9,963 nucleotides of DNA, taken from JAZLEZ01 sp045615505 (GTDB lineage Bacteria > Spirochaetota > Spirochaetia > Sphaerochaetales > Sphaerochaetaceae). Shown one piece after another: positions 1-6,536 of this stretch; positions within the stretch are counted from its first letter, which is position 1, and each line of letters starts with the position of its first letter. Where the stretch lies: assembly GCA_045615505.1 (NCBI GenBank), contig JAZLEZ010000010.1:1-9963 (forward strand). The letters run 5' to 3'. Position numbers and translations under genes: made by a program. The notes below the pieces were generated by a model that saw only the letters and a program-made list of their open reading frames with translations, was not told the origin of the DNA and ran no database searches.

Positions 1-1
1 C

Positions 2-421
2 TACAATAATGCGAGCATCGCAATTTTCAAAAGTAGAGCTGCTGCAATTGAAAAGCGTAAGATTGAAAAAAGAAAGGCTTCTGCTGACCTTAAGGCAAAG
101 CTTGACGAAGTATCAATTACAATTACCGTTGCCACCGGTGAATCCGGAAAGCTTTTCGGTTCTGTAACAACTTCAATGATTCAGGCCGAACTTGCAAAAC
201 TCGGTTTTGATATTGAGAAAAAGAGAATTGAGGTTGCTGCACATACAATCAAGATGGTAGGAACTTATTCAGCAAGAATCCGTCTCTACGAAAATGCTTC
301 ATCAGAGATTAAAATTGTTGTAAAGGGTGAAGGCGCAGTTGAAGAAACAGTTGAAAAAACAGCTGAAAAAGAAGTTGTTGAAGAAACTGTTGAAGAAACA
401 GCTCCTGTTGCCGAGAACTGA
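2..421 (+). CDS. rplI: Ribosomal protein L9, 3' part (5' end outside the window)
   Basis: This is the C-terminal 139 residues of large-subunit ribosomal protein L9, which binds 23S rRNA through its N-terminal domain and extends a long helix from the ribosome. The frame is open from the first bases of the window, so the gene is only 5'-truncated by the window edge. The visible part starts with the end of the N-domain (YNNASIAIF), runs through the charged connecting helix (AAIEKRKIEKRKASADLKAK), and then the C-terminal domain (ITVATGESGKLFGSVT, then IKMVGTYSARIRLY). Past the usual L9 end there is an extra acidic tail of about 28 residues, rich in Glu, Val and Thr. A terminator follows, then dnaB, the order known from treponemes. 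The family call is secure; the function of the acidic tail is not known. Confidence 0.95.
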   Translation, partial: YNNASIAIFKSRAAAIEKRKIEKRKASADLKAKLDEVSITITVATGESGKLFGSVTTSMIQAELAKLGFDIEKKRIEVAAHTIKMVGTYSARIRLYENASSEIKIVVKGEGAVEETVEKTAEKEVVEETVEETAPVAEN

Positions 422-436
422 TGTCTTTTTGTGATT

Positions 437-463
437 AAGCTCGCCTTAACGGGCGGGCTTTTT
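437..463 (+). terminator. Intrinsic terminator after rplI
   Basis: A 9-bp stem (AAGCTCGCC at 437-445 with GGCGGGCTT at 452-460, one G-U pair) closes a 6-nt loop and is followed by a T-rich run. It sits 16 nt after the rplI stop. Its T-run ends only about 10 nt before the dnaB Shine-Dalgarno, so no promoter fits between them and dnaB must depend on read-through or on a promoter inside rplI. Confidence 0.85.
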
Positions 464-483
464 ATTTATATATGGGAGTATAT

Positions 484-1890
484 ATGAGTGCAGAAAAAAT
501 CGGCAGAATTCCTCCACATAATACGGACGCAGAAATAGCTCTTTTAGGTGCCGTTCTTTTCAGAAACAAAGCTCTTGAAGAAGTTCAGATGATGCTTGTC
601 AAGGATGACTTCTATACCAGAAGCCATCAGCTTATCTGGGAAGGTATTATTGCACTGCGTAATGAAAAGCCGGGTGCAACAGTAGATTTAATTACTCTGA
701 CTTCTTTTCTTCAGGAGAAGGGGTTGCTTTCCGAATGTGGCGGAATCCCATATATTGCAAGTCTCACTAATACCGTGCCTTCTTCTTCAAATGCTTCTTA
801 TTATGCTCAGATAATAAGAAACTGCTCTTTGAAACGACAGCTTCTTGAGTTGTCTGTAATAATCGGAGATAAGGCATTTGATGCAACAGAAGATGTGAAA
901 TCGTCAATTGATCAACTTGATGAACGATTGTCTGCATTGGCTACTAACCTTACAACCGGCAATTATATTCAAAGCGGTACCTTCATCTATCAGGTTGTAG
1001 ATGATATTCATGCCAAGATGTCCGGGGTGAAAAAGGCAGGCATTTCTTCCGGTTTCAGATCTCTTGATGCTTATCTGGGAGGATTTAAGCCTTCTGAATT
1101 GATTATTATCGGTGCCCGTCCTTCCGTTGGGAAAACTGCGTTTGCTCTTTCAATCGCACATAATATTGCTTTCAATGCTTCAAATCCTGTAAAGGTAGGT
1201 TTCTTTTCTCTTGAAATGTCTGGTATGTCACTTATGGAAAGAATCATAGCCCGTGAAGCGTCAATAAATTCAATGGCCTTGAGAAACGGGCTTCTTGACA
1301 GTGACACCGAAGAAGAATTGATGAGATGTGTTGACAGAATGTACGATCTTGCATCCAATCTTCTTATTCAGGATACTTCCAACATCAAACTTATGGAGAT
1401 AAAGGCTCAGGCCAGAAGAATGGTCAGAGTTGATAAAGTTAAGATTATATTTATAGACTATATCGGTCTTATTGATGCAGAAGGATCATCGCAGAAACAG
1501 CGCCACGAGCAGATAGGTGAAATTTCCCGCTCTTTAAAAAGCCTTGCCAGAGAACTGAACATCCCTATTATAGTTCTTTCTCAGGTAAACCGAGAAGCCG
1601 GAAAAGACAGGCCTCCGATTCTTGCAGATTTAAGAGAATCTGGTTCAATCGAGCAGGATGCCGATGTTGTAATGCTCTTGGATGATGCTTCAAAGCGTTT
1701 GGATGAAAACAAGAAGATTGCCCAGTATTCAGAAGAACAGGCTCCCGATCCTAATGACAGAGATTTAAATTCTCATAACCGTCCTATTAAGGTTATTATT
1801 GCAAAACAGAGAAACGGTAGTACCGGAGCGTTTGATATGATGTTCAAATCCAATTTCGTGTCTTTTACTGAGATTGAGCGTTCAAATTGA
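484..1890 (+). CDS. dnaB: Replicative DNA helicase DnaB
   Basis: This is the hexameric 5'-to-3' helicase that unwinds DNA at the replication fork and recruits primase. The protein has 468 residues, normal for the family. It has the N-terminal primase-contact domain (IPPHNTDAE near residues 10-17), a linker, and a RecA-type C-terminal domain. That domain shows Walker A GARPSVGKT (about 210-218), SLEMS with the catalytic Glu (about 244), Walker B IIFID (about 321-325), LSQVNR (about 365-370), and KQRNGSTG near the end with the arginine finger. There is no intein. I chose ATG 484 over the in-frame ATG at 472 because GGGAG at 474-478 lies 5 nt before 484 and the first ATG overlaps that ribosome binding site. 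It follows rplI, as expected in treponemes. Confidence 0.96.
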   Translation: MSAEKIGRIPPHNTDAEIALLGAVLFRNKALEEVQMMLVKDDFYTRSHQLIWEGIIALRNEKPGATVDLITLTSFLQEKGLLSECGGIPYIASLTNTVPSSSNASYYAQIIRNCSLKRQLLELSVIIGDKAFDATEDVKSSIDQLDERLSALATNLTTGNYIQSGTFIYQVVDDIHAKMSGVKKAGISSGFRSLDAYLGGFKPSELIIIGARPSVGKTAFALSIAHNIAFNASNPVKVGFFSLEMSGMSLMERIIAREASINSMALRNGLLDSDTEEELMRCVDRMYDLASNLLIQDTSNIKLMEIKAQARRMVRVDKVKIIFIDYIGLIDAEGSSQKQRHEQIGEISRSLKSLARELNIPIIVLSQVNREAGKDRPPILADLRESGSIEQDADVVMLLDDASKRLDENKKIAQYSEEQAPDPNDRDLNSHNRPIKVIIAKQRNGSTGAFDMMFKSNFVSFTEIERSN

Positions 1891-1941
1891 TTATAACAAA
1901 GAGGTACCTCCTAACTAAGAATAATAGACAAGGATAAAAAG

Positions 1942-2286
1942 ATGGTCATAAAACAGAACAAGATGGAAATCAAAGAAGGACAGATGCGTGGAGGAGACGG
2001 TACAATCTCTCAGATGGTAGTTGTTCCGTCTGATAAGATGATTCACGCAAGATTGTTCAATAAACTCACAATAAAGCAGAATTGCTCAATCGGTTATCAT
2101 GATCACAATAATGAAGTTGAGTATTATTTTATTTTGTCAGGTAAGGGAATTGTAACAGAGCCTGAAGGAGATCAGATTGTTGAAAAGGGTGATGTTGTGA
2201 TTACAGGATGGGGTTCGGGTCATTCAATCAGAAATGAAAATGCCGAAGATCTTGTTCTTCTTGCAGTCATTTCTACAGAAGCTTGA
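1942..2286 (+). CDS. Small single-domain cupin protein
   Basis: This 114-residue protein is one cupin beta-barrel. Motif 1 is clear (GYHDHNNEVEYYFILSGKG, about residues 51-69) with His53, His55 and Glu60. Motif 2 is GDVVITGWGSGHSIRN (about 83-98) with His94, giving a complete 3-His/1-Glu metal site. Motif 2 has Trp where the family often has Pro. Such small cupins bind a metal and a small carboxylate, sugar or similar ligand, or act as isomerases or sensors; the sequence does not say which. An AAGGA stands 7 nt before the ATG. It lies 51 bp after dnaB and 31 bp before a STAS gene, so it may be co-transcribed with either. The placement beside a STAS gene makes a ligand-sensing role possible, but this is inference. 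Confidence 0.85.
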   Translation: MVIKQNKMEIKEGQMRGGDGTISQMVVVPSDKMIHARLFNKLTIKQNCSIGYHDHNNEVEYYFILSGKGIVTEPEGDQIVEKGDVVITGWGSGHSIRNENAEDLVLLAVISTEA

Positions 2287-2317
2287 ATTCAACAGCAATT
2301 TAATAGGAGAAAACAAA

Positions 2318-2614
2318 ATGACGATTGAAAAGTACAAGAACGGTGAAGAATTGACAGTTAAAGTATCAGGCAGACTTGATACTACAACAGCACCTGAATT
2401 GGATAAATCAATAAAGGATGAGTTGCAGGGTTTGAAGAGTCTAATTTTTGATTTTGCAGACCTTGAATACCTATCATCTGCAGGACTCAGAGTAATTCTC
2501 GCTTGCCAGAAGAGTATGAATAATCAAGGTTCAATGATAGTCCGTAACTCAAATACGACTATAAGAGAAATATTTGATATTACAGGTTTCTGCGACATAA
2601 TCACACTCGAATAA
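2318..2614 (+). CDS. STAS anti-sigma-factor antagonist (copy 1)
   Basis: This is a 98-residue stand-alone STAS domain of the SpoIIAA/RsbV type, a cytoplasmic switch protein. When unphosphorylated it binds an RsbW-like kinase and frees that kinase's other partner; phosphorylation on a Ser breaks this. The signature is IFDFADLEYLSSAGLRVILA. By alignment of the Gly with SpoIIAA, the phospho-acceptor should be Ser54, the second Ser of YLSSAGLR. The frame is open further upstream, to an ATG at 2234, but AGGAG at 2305-2309 lies 8 nt before ATG 2318 and the resulting protein matches copy 3 (6537) from residue 1, so 2318 is the start. About 73 of 98 residues are identical to copy 3. It follows the cupin by 31 bp. 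Confidence 0.93.
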   Translation: MTIEKYKNGEELTVKVSGRLDTTTAPELDKSIKDELQGLKSLIFDFADLEYLSSAGLRVILACQKSMNNQGSMIVRNSNTTIREIFDITGFCDIITLE

Positions 2615-2662
2615 CATACTTGTAAAGAGGTGTCATTAGGAAAATAATTCCAAAAAAATCAA

Positions 2663-2690
2663 TTGAAAAACTGAAAATTCGATATAAAAT
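2663..2690 (+). promoter_or_regulatory. Sigma70-type promoter of the 6S-like RNA
   Basis: A TTGAAA (-35) at 2663-2668 is separated by 16 bp from TAAAAT (-10) at 2685-2690. It predicts a start near 2697-2701, a few bases before the closing stem of the RNA at 2707. Position and spacing support each other; the promoter has not been measured. Confidence 0.6.
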
Positions 2691-2697
2691 ACAAGTA

Positions 2698-2898
2698 TAT
2701 ATCAATGCCAAGGAAAGGAACGTGTATTTCTCTTGCTCAAAATTACACAAAGGGATTTGGCATAGAGTCATGGAGTTGCGCCCGCTTTTGAGACAGATGT
2801 CTTAAAGTTTTAGGGTACATGAAGTGAGCCTAAACAATTTTCCCACTTGAACCCTACGGCTCAAGAGATTTTTGTTCCTGCTTACCTTGGCTTTTTTT
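2698..2898 (+). ncRNA. ssrS: Probable 6S RNA (regulator of RNA polymerase)
   Basis: The region folds by hand into one long rod of the 6S kind. The closing stem pairs GCCAAGG (2707-2713) with CCTTGGC (2885-2891), GGAAC (2717-2721) with GTTCC (2874-2878), and TCTCTTG (about 2729-2736) with CAAGAGA (2862-2868). Then comes a large unpaired central bubble (about 2737-2751 and 2845-2861). Its 3' side can form a small hairpin (CTTGA ... TCAAG), like the one in E. coli 6S. The terminal arm pairs GGGA/TCCC, TTTGGC/GCCTAAA (one bulge), TCATG/CATGA, CCC/GGG, and ends in a hairpin at 2785-2807 with loop AGAT, almost exactly at the centre of the RNA. A T7 run follows the closing stem. 6S RNA mimics an open promoter and holds the housekeeping RNA polymerase in stationary phase. 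Length (about 190 nt) and shape fit; the identity was not checked against a covariance model. The 5' end is approximate. Confidence 0.78.
2885..2898 (+). terminator. 3' end and T-run of the 6S-like RNA
   Basis: The 3' arm of the closing stem (CCTTGGC, 2885-2891) is followed directly by seven T. The stem itself therefore serves as part of the end signal of the RNA. The next bases are an A8 run that is the T-run of the opposite terminator. Confidence 0.6.
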
Positions 2899-2900
2899 CT

Positions 2901-2933
2901 AAAAAAAACTCCGAGCTGCTGTTCTGCCCAGAG
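2901..2933 (-). terminator. Terminator of the phosphatase-STAS operon
   Basis: On the minus strand an 8-bp stem (CTCTGGGC, from 2933-2926, with GCTCGGAG, from 2916-2909, two G-U pairs) with a 9-nt loop is followed by eight T (2908-2901). It lies 12 nt after the STAS stop at 2946 and ends transcription just before it would run into the 6S-like RNA. Confidence 0.82.
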
Positions 2934-2945
2934 CCTACTTATCTA

Positions 2946-3251
2946 TCATCCTTTTGGGGTGATGTCTAATTTTTTGTCCAGCTGAGTTAATTGGAATACA
3001 CTCAGAACTTCTTGGCTTGCGTTGATTATGGAAAAACCTGCTCCCATTGATTTTGTCTTTCTGACGGTGGCAACGACTTGTCTCAGGCCTGCGGATGAAA
3101 TGTACTCCAGTTTTTCAAAATCAAAAACAAGAGAAGTAATGTCTTTGATTTCTTCAATTTCCTTTTCCAAATCTGCGGATGTATTTGTATCCAACCAGCC
3201 TTCGAACTTAAATGTCAGGGCTCCGTTCTCAAGAATCTTATTTATTGTCAT
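2946..3251 (-). CDS. STAS anti-sigma-factor antagonist (copy 2)
   Basis: This is a 101-residue stand-alone STAS protein with the core LVFDFEKLEYISSAGLRQVV; the expected phospho-Ser is Ser53. It is clearly more distant from copies 1 and 3 than they are from each other (KILENGALTFKFEGWLDTNT at the N-terminus). I chose the second ATG (3249-3251). The ribosome binding site AAGGAG lies 7 nt before it but nearly touches the first ATG at 3255-3257. With this start it overlaps the end of the SpoIIE-type gene by 14 nt, so the two are probably translationally coupled. That makes it the natural substrate of the phosphatase and the likely partner of that protein's C-terminal kinase domain. A terminator follows. 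Confidence 0.9.
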   Translation of the reverse strand: MTINKILENGALTFKFEGWLDTNTSADLEKEIEEIKDITSLVFDFEKLEYISSAGLRQVVATVRKTKSMGAGFSIINASQEVLSVFQLTQLDKKLDITPKG

Positions 3252-5202
3252 CTGCATTCTCCTTTTTGTACTTTCTTATTGTAAGTATATTTTTGTTGTT
3301 CTTAAATTGATAGCTGATATCGTCTGCAATTCCCATGATGATGGTTTTTCCCAGACCTCCGATTTGATTGTCTATGTCATAGTTTTCAACATCCGTTAAA
3401 TTGTTTTCAAAAGGATTGTATTTTTCTCCGTTGTCTTCAAACGATATCTCGATATGGTCTGAAAAATTGAGACTGAATTGAATAGTCTTTTCTCCTTCAA
3501 AGTTACAGAAAGCATAAGAACAGATGTTCACGAATATTTCTTCTGCAGCAAGACACAGAGGCAGCTTAATTTCGGTCGGAATGTTACTTTGAAGAATTAA
3601 GGCTTTTATCCTTTCAAATTCATGTTCATCTGGTTGAAGATTGATTATGTTCTGATTTTCAGATGTAAGAGTGAGCATCGTAATATCGTCGTTTTGAGGT
3701 GAAGACTTTGTAAATTCATGAATTTTTCTGTCTGTGAACTCAATCAGGCTTTCCTTGTGGTTCGGTTTGTAGTGTGTCAGACATTCTTCAAGTGAGCTGA
3801 TTCCGAAGAATTTGTTTTCCGTATTGATTGCCTCATTTACACCGTCTGTGTACAGAAAAAGGGTATCTCCCGGTTTGAGTGATACTGTGGTTTGTGTGTA
3901 TTGTTCATCTTCAAACATACCGATAACCGTACCGTGACTTCCGTTCAGCTCAATGACTTTATGATCGGACAGAAGGTAAGGAAAGTTATGACCCGCATTG
4001 GAATATGTAAACTGCATGGTTTTGTTGTTGAAAATACCTACAAAAGCCGTCACAAAAAGCAATAGTGGATTATTGGCACTCAATTCTTTGTTCGTATTCT
4101 CTAGTATTTCATAGGGTTGCATTTTCAATCTGGCAAACTGCCGGAGCATGACAAGAGTTGCAGCCATAAATACCGAAGCACTTACTCCTTTTCCCGAAAT
4201 ATCGGCAATCATTACAAGAATATGATCTTCATCAAGTTCCAGATAATCGTAGAGGTCTCCCCCGATTTCTTTGGCAGGTCTCATCAAAGTTCTTATCTGA
4301 CAACCCCTGAAGAAAGACTTGCTTTCAGGAAGCAGACCTTTTTGGATTTTTGAAGCGATATCCATTTCGGCCTTCTGGCTGGAAATGTTCTTTATGTAGT
4401 TGTCTATTTCATCAGCCATCTTATTGAATGCCCTGTTGATAATACTGAATTCATCTTTGCCGTTTTCAGGCATTTTCATCAGACTATGCTGGTCTTCGGT
4501 AATGAACTTATTCATTGCCTCACTGATGATTACTGCAGGTTTTGATACATATTTTCTGATTACTATATAGAATACAGCACAGGAAAAAAGAATCAGAAAC
4601 ACTATGAAAAACAACTGGAAAAATTGAATCTGGTTTATCCTTTCGTTGATATTCGAGTATTCTTTTTCAATACTGGCAAGTGCTAGAGCTCCGGACGGAA
4701 GTTGCACTCTGACTATGGAACTCAAAGAAACATCGCTCCTGTTGATATAATTCACAAAAGCATATTTCTGCTTCCCGAAAAGGACATCTTTTTCTTCTTC
4801 AAGCAACTTGTAAGGCTGAGGTTCCCTTACATCTTCGAGAGAATCTTCAGGTTGATAATAGAAAGCGGGATTATAGACAATTGACTTATATAAGACCTCA
4901 TTGTTTTCCATATCGGGAACGAAAAGAGCCATATAATCGATGTCATGTGTATTACACAAAAGCATAGCTATTTTTTCATACTCTTTTATATATATTGTGT
5001 CATCTTCTGTTTCGTGAATGTCTTCAATTAAAATGGTCAGAGTATCGGCAATCTCTTTCAACGATTTTTTTTGCTCGTTTTTGACCATATTGTTCACATA
5101 CTGATAACTCAATACCGAGAATACGAGTATATTCACAAACATAACAGCTAAAACCGGTATGATTGTTTTTCTTGCAATAATGCTATGTGTAAACTTTTTC
5201 AT
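3238..5202 (-). CDS. Membrane SpoIIE/RsbU-type PP2C phosphatase with C-terminal RsbW-like kinase domain
   Basis: The protein has 654 residues. Transmembrane helix 1 is at about 13-33, an extracytoplasmic sensor region of about 160 residues follows, helix 2 is at about 194-215, then a HAMP-like linker (about 216-268). The SpoIIE PP2C domain (about 280-512) carries its metal-binding motifs: EIGGDLYDY (312-320), IADISGKG (332-339), SNAGHN (401-406), YTDGVNEA (451-458) and QNDDITML (503-510). After it comes an HATPase domain of the anti-sigma kinase type (about 525-645), with N-box AAEEIFVNICSYAF, FEDNGEKYNPF and IGGLGK. The phosphatase should remove phosphate from a STAS protein and the kinase domain should put it back, so both activities sit in one chain. 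The start lies 5 nt after the stop of the upstream tyrosine phosphatase, without a good ribosome binding site, so coupling is likely. The extracytoplasmic ligand is unknown. Confidence 0.94.
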   Translation of the reverse strand: MKKFTHSIIARKTIIPVLAVMFVNILVFSVLSYQYVNNMVKNEQKKSLKEIADTLTILIEDIHETEDDTIYIKEYEKIAMLLCNTHDIDYMALFVPDMENNEVLYKSIVYNPAFYYQPEDSLEDVREPQPYKLLEEEKDVLFGKQKYAFVNYINRSDVSLSSIVRVQLPSGALALASIEKEYSNINERINQIQFFQLFFIVFLILFSCAVFYIVIRKYVSKPAVIISEAMNKFITEDQHSLMKMPENGKDEFSIINRAFNKMADEIDNYIKNISSQKAEMDIASKIQKGLLPESKSFFRGCQIRTLMRPAKEIGGDLYDYLELDEDHILVMIADISGKGVSASVFMAATLVMLRQFARLKMQPYEILENTNKELSANNPLLLFVTAFVGIFNNKTMQFTYSNAGHNFPYLLSDHKVIELNGSHGTVIGMFEDEQYTQTTVSLKPGDTLFLYTDGVNEAINTENKFFGISSLEECLTHYKPNHKESLIEFTDRKIHEFTKSSPQNDDITMLTLTSENQNIINLQPDEHEFERIKALILQSNIPTEIKLPLCLAAEEIFVNICSYAFCNFEGEKTIQFSLNFSDHIEISFEDNGEKYNPFENNLTDVENYDIDNQIGGLGKTIIMGIADDISYQFKNNKNILTIRKYKKENADDNK

Positions 5203-5207
5203 TACGA

Positions 5208-6398
5208 TTATTTCTTAAGATTAGCTTTCAGTGCATTGATTTCAGAATTTGAAAGTCCGATTGATTTAATATATATTTCAGCACCTTTTTTAAGATCTGC
5301 AGTCCAGAAATCAGATACATTGAAGGTATTCTGAATTGTCTTGACTATATTGCTTGAAAGGATTGCTTCATATTTTTCGGTTCCTTTTTCTACTCCGTAA
5401 TAGTTGTAATATGTGGTCATATAATCATCAGCGACTTCCTGTGCCGTTGCACCCATCAGACATTCAAGCAAAGCACTTACAAAGCCAGCTCTGTCTTTTC
5501 CTTCAGTGCAATGTACTGCGTAAATTCCCTTATTTTCTGCAAGGAATTTGAGTCCCTGCGCAAAACCTGTCTTGAAATCATCAGATAAGACATCAACACC
5601 GAGATTCAGATAAATTACATTACAGGTACTGTAGTATGAATTTTTGAATTCAGGTCTGCTTTCTGCTTCTTCCTTGCTGTCCGAAAGGTTGAGTACAACA
5701 TTTACACCGGCTTCCCTGATTGCTTCATCTGCGTAGTTGTTTCTGCCGAGTTCTGCATTTACAGGATTTGATGTGCGGTAAACATTGTCTATTCCCGTTG
5801 TTGAAATCTTTCTGAAATTTGCAAACTGCTTATCGTTAAGGTTAGGATAGTCTTCTCTGTTGTTTGTTCTGACAAGATCTCTTATCAGGTACTCGGACAT
5901 ATAGCCGGCTTTTTCCGCCATTGTAAAAGTAAATTCAATAGGCAATTCAATACCTTCATTTGCTGTCCAGAAGAATGTTTTGTCTGGATTTGTTGTCTTT
6001 GTGGCAATTCCGTAAGATGTTGTGAAATCTCCCATTGTTATCGCAAAAGCAACATTTCCTTCCGGAAGTGAATCGGCTGACTTGTTGATGATGATTGCCG
6101 GAGCACCTGTATCTACATAAGGATAGTTAGGTACAACAGGAAGCACCAGATTCTTGTCAAGGAAGCTTACATTCACAAGATCTCCCCATTCAAACCCGGC
6201 TTCAAACATTTCAATTCCTTTTGCTGTTGTGCTGAGATTACCGTATTTTGAAGTGAAAACATTAGGTTCAAGTGATGTTACTTCTGTTTTGAATACAGGT
6301 TCTGAATTCTTATTTGAATTCAACCCCGTTACACAGGAAACAAGAATCAGGGAACAGAACAACAGTATCCCCAAATATCTGAAAGTGCGTTTTTTCAT
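5208..6398 (-). CDS. Exported lipoprotein tyrosine phosphatase
   Basis: This is a 396-residue dual-specificity/tyrosine phosphatase of the Y_phosphatase3 (MptpB-like) type. The catalytic loop is HCTEGKDRAG (296-305), with nucleophile Cys297 and Arg303, so the CX5R motif is intact. Residues 1-22 are a lipoprotein signal with lipobox LVSC, giving a lipidated Cys22 and a periplasmic or surface location. The region at about 45-160 precedes the phosphatase domain; as I remember them, gut-bacterial phosphatases of this kind carry a similar N-terminal part (KYGNLSTT ... GFEWGDLVNVSF), of unknown role. The ribosome binding site AAGGAG is 7 nt before the ATG, and a promoter lies just upstream. It is first in an operon with the SpoIIE-type sensor phosphatase (5-nt gap). 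A role in envelope signalling is inferred; scavenging of phosphate from phosphoproteins or inositides is also possible. Confidence 0.9.
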   Translation of the reverse strand: MKKRTFRYLGILLFCSLILVSCVTGLNSNKNSEPVFKTEVTSLEPNVFTSKYGNLSTTAKGIEMFEAGFEWGDLVNVSFLDKNLVLPVVPNYPYVDTGAPAIIINKSADSLPEGNVAFAITMGDFTTSYGIATKTTNPDKTFFWTANEGIELPIEFTFTMAEKAGYMSEYLIRDLVRTNNREDYPNLNDKQFANFRKISTTGIDNVYRTSNPVNAELGRNNYADEAIREAGVNVVLNLSDSKEEAESRPEFKNSYYSTCNVIYLNLGVDVLSDDFKTGFAQGLKFLAENKGIYAVHCTEGKDRAGFVSALLECLMGATAQEVADDYMTTYYNYYGVEKGTEKYEAILSSNIVKTIQNTFNVSDFWTADLKKGAEIYIKSIGLSNSEINALKANLKK

Positions 6399-6418
6399 TT
6401 GATTTCTCCTTTTTTGTC

Positions 6419-6446
6419 ATTATATCACTTTACAATCATTCTTCAA
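6419..6446 (-). promoter_or_regulatory. Promoter of the tyrosine phosphatase operon
   Basis: On the minus strand TATAAT (6424-6419) is preceded by TTGAAG (6446-6441) with a 16-bp spacer. The predicted start near 6412 leaves a leader of only about 14 nt, which holds just the ribosome binding site. It diverges from the promoter of the STAS gene at 6537. Confidence 0.65.
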
Positions 6447-6506
6447 AAGCTTAAATACTCAGGCAACCTTGTCAGTATAATTGGACATAGTCAAAGATAG
6501 CGGTTA

Positions 6507-6515
6507 TGATATAAT
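6507..6515 (+). promoter_or_regulatory. Extended -10 promoter of the STAS/kinase genes
   Basis: TGATATAAT is an exact extended -10 (TGn plus TATAAT at 6510-6515). No good -35 stands at 17 bp; TTGGAC at 6481-6486 is too far (23 bp). A second TATAAT lies at 6476-6481, also without a convincing -35. The start would be near 6522, right at the ribosome binding site GAGGAG (6525-6530). Confidence 0.5.
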
Positions 6516-6536
6516 CAAACCTATGAGGAGTCTTTT

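Noticed and set aside
1071..1358. Minus-strand frame inside dnaB
   Set aside because: It lies fully inside a clearly conserved helicase region and has no family features or ribosome binding site.
1901..1910. Perfect palindrome GAGGTACCTC between dnaB and the cupin
   Set aside because: It is only 10 bp without a loop or T-run, so it is not a terminator, and a single short dyad is weak evidence for an operator.
2640..2658. GGAA/TTCC hairpin after STAS copy 1 as terminator
   Set aside because: The stem is only 4 bp and is followed by A, not T, on the plus strand.
2698..2898. tmRNA, RNase P RNA or SRP RNA as identity of the structured RNA
   Set aside because: There is no tRNA-like T-arm or CCA end, no conserved RNase P core, and no SRP GGAAG/GCAGCC domain; length and rod shape fit 6S better.
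3022..3399. Plus-strand frame opposite STAS copy 2 and the phosphatase end
   Set aside because: It is antisense to two well-supported genes and its protein is low in recognisable features.
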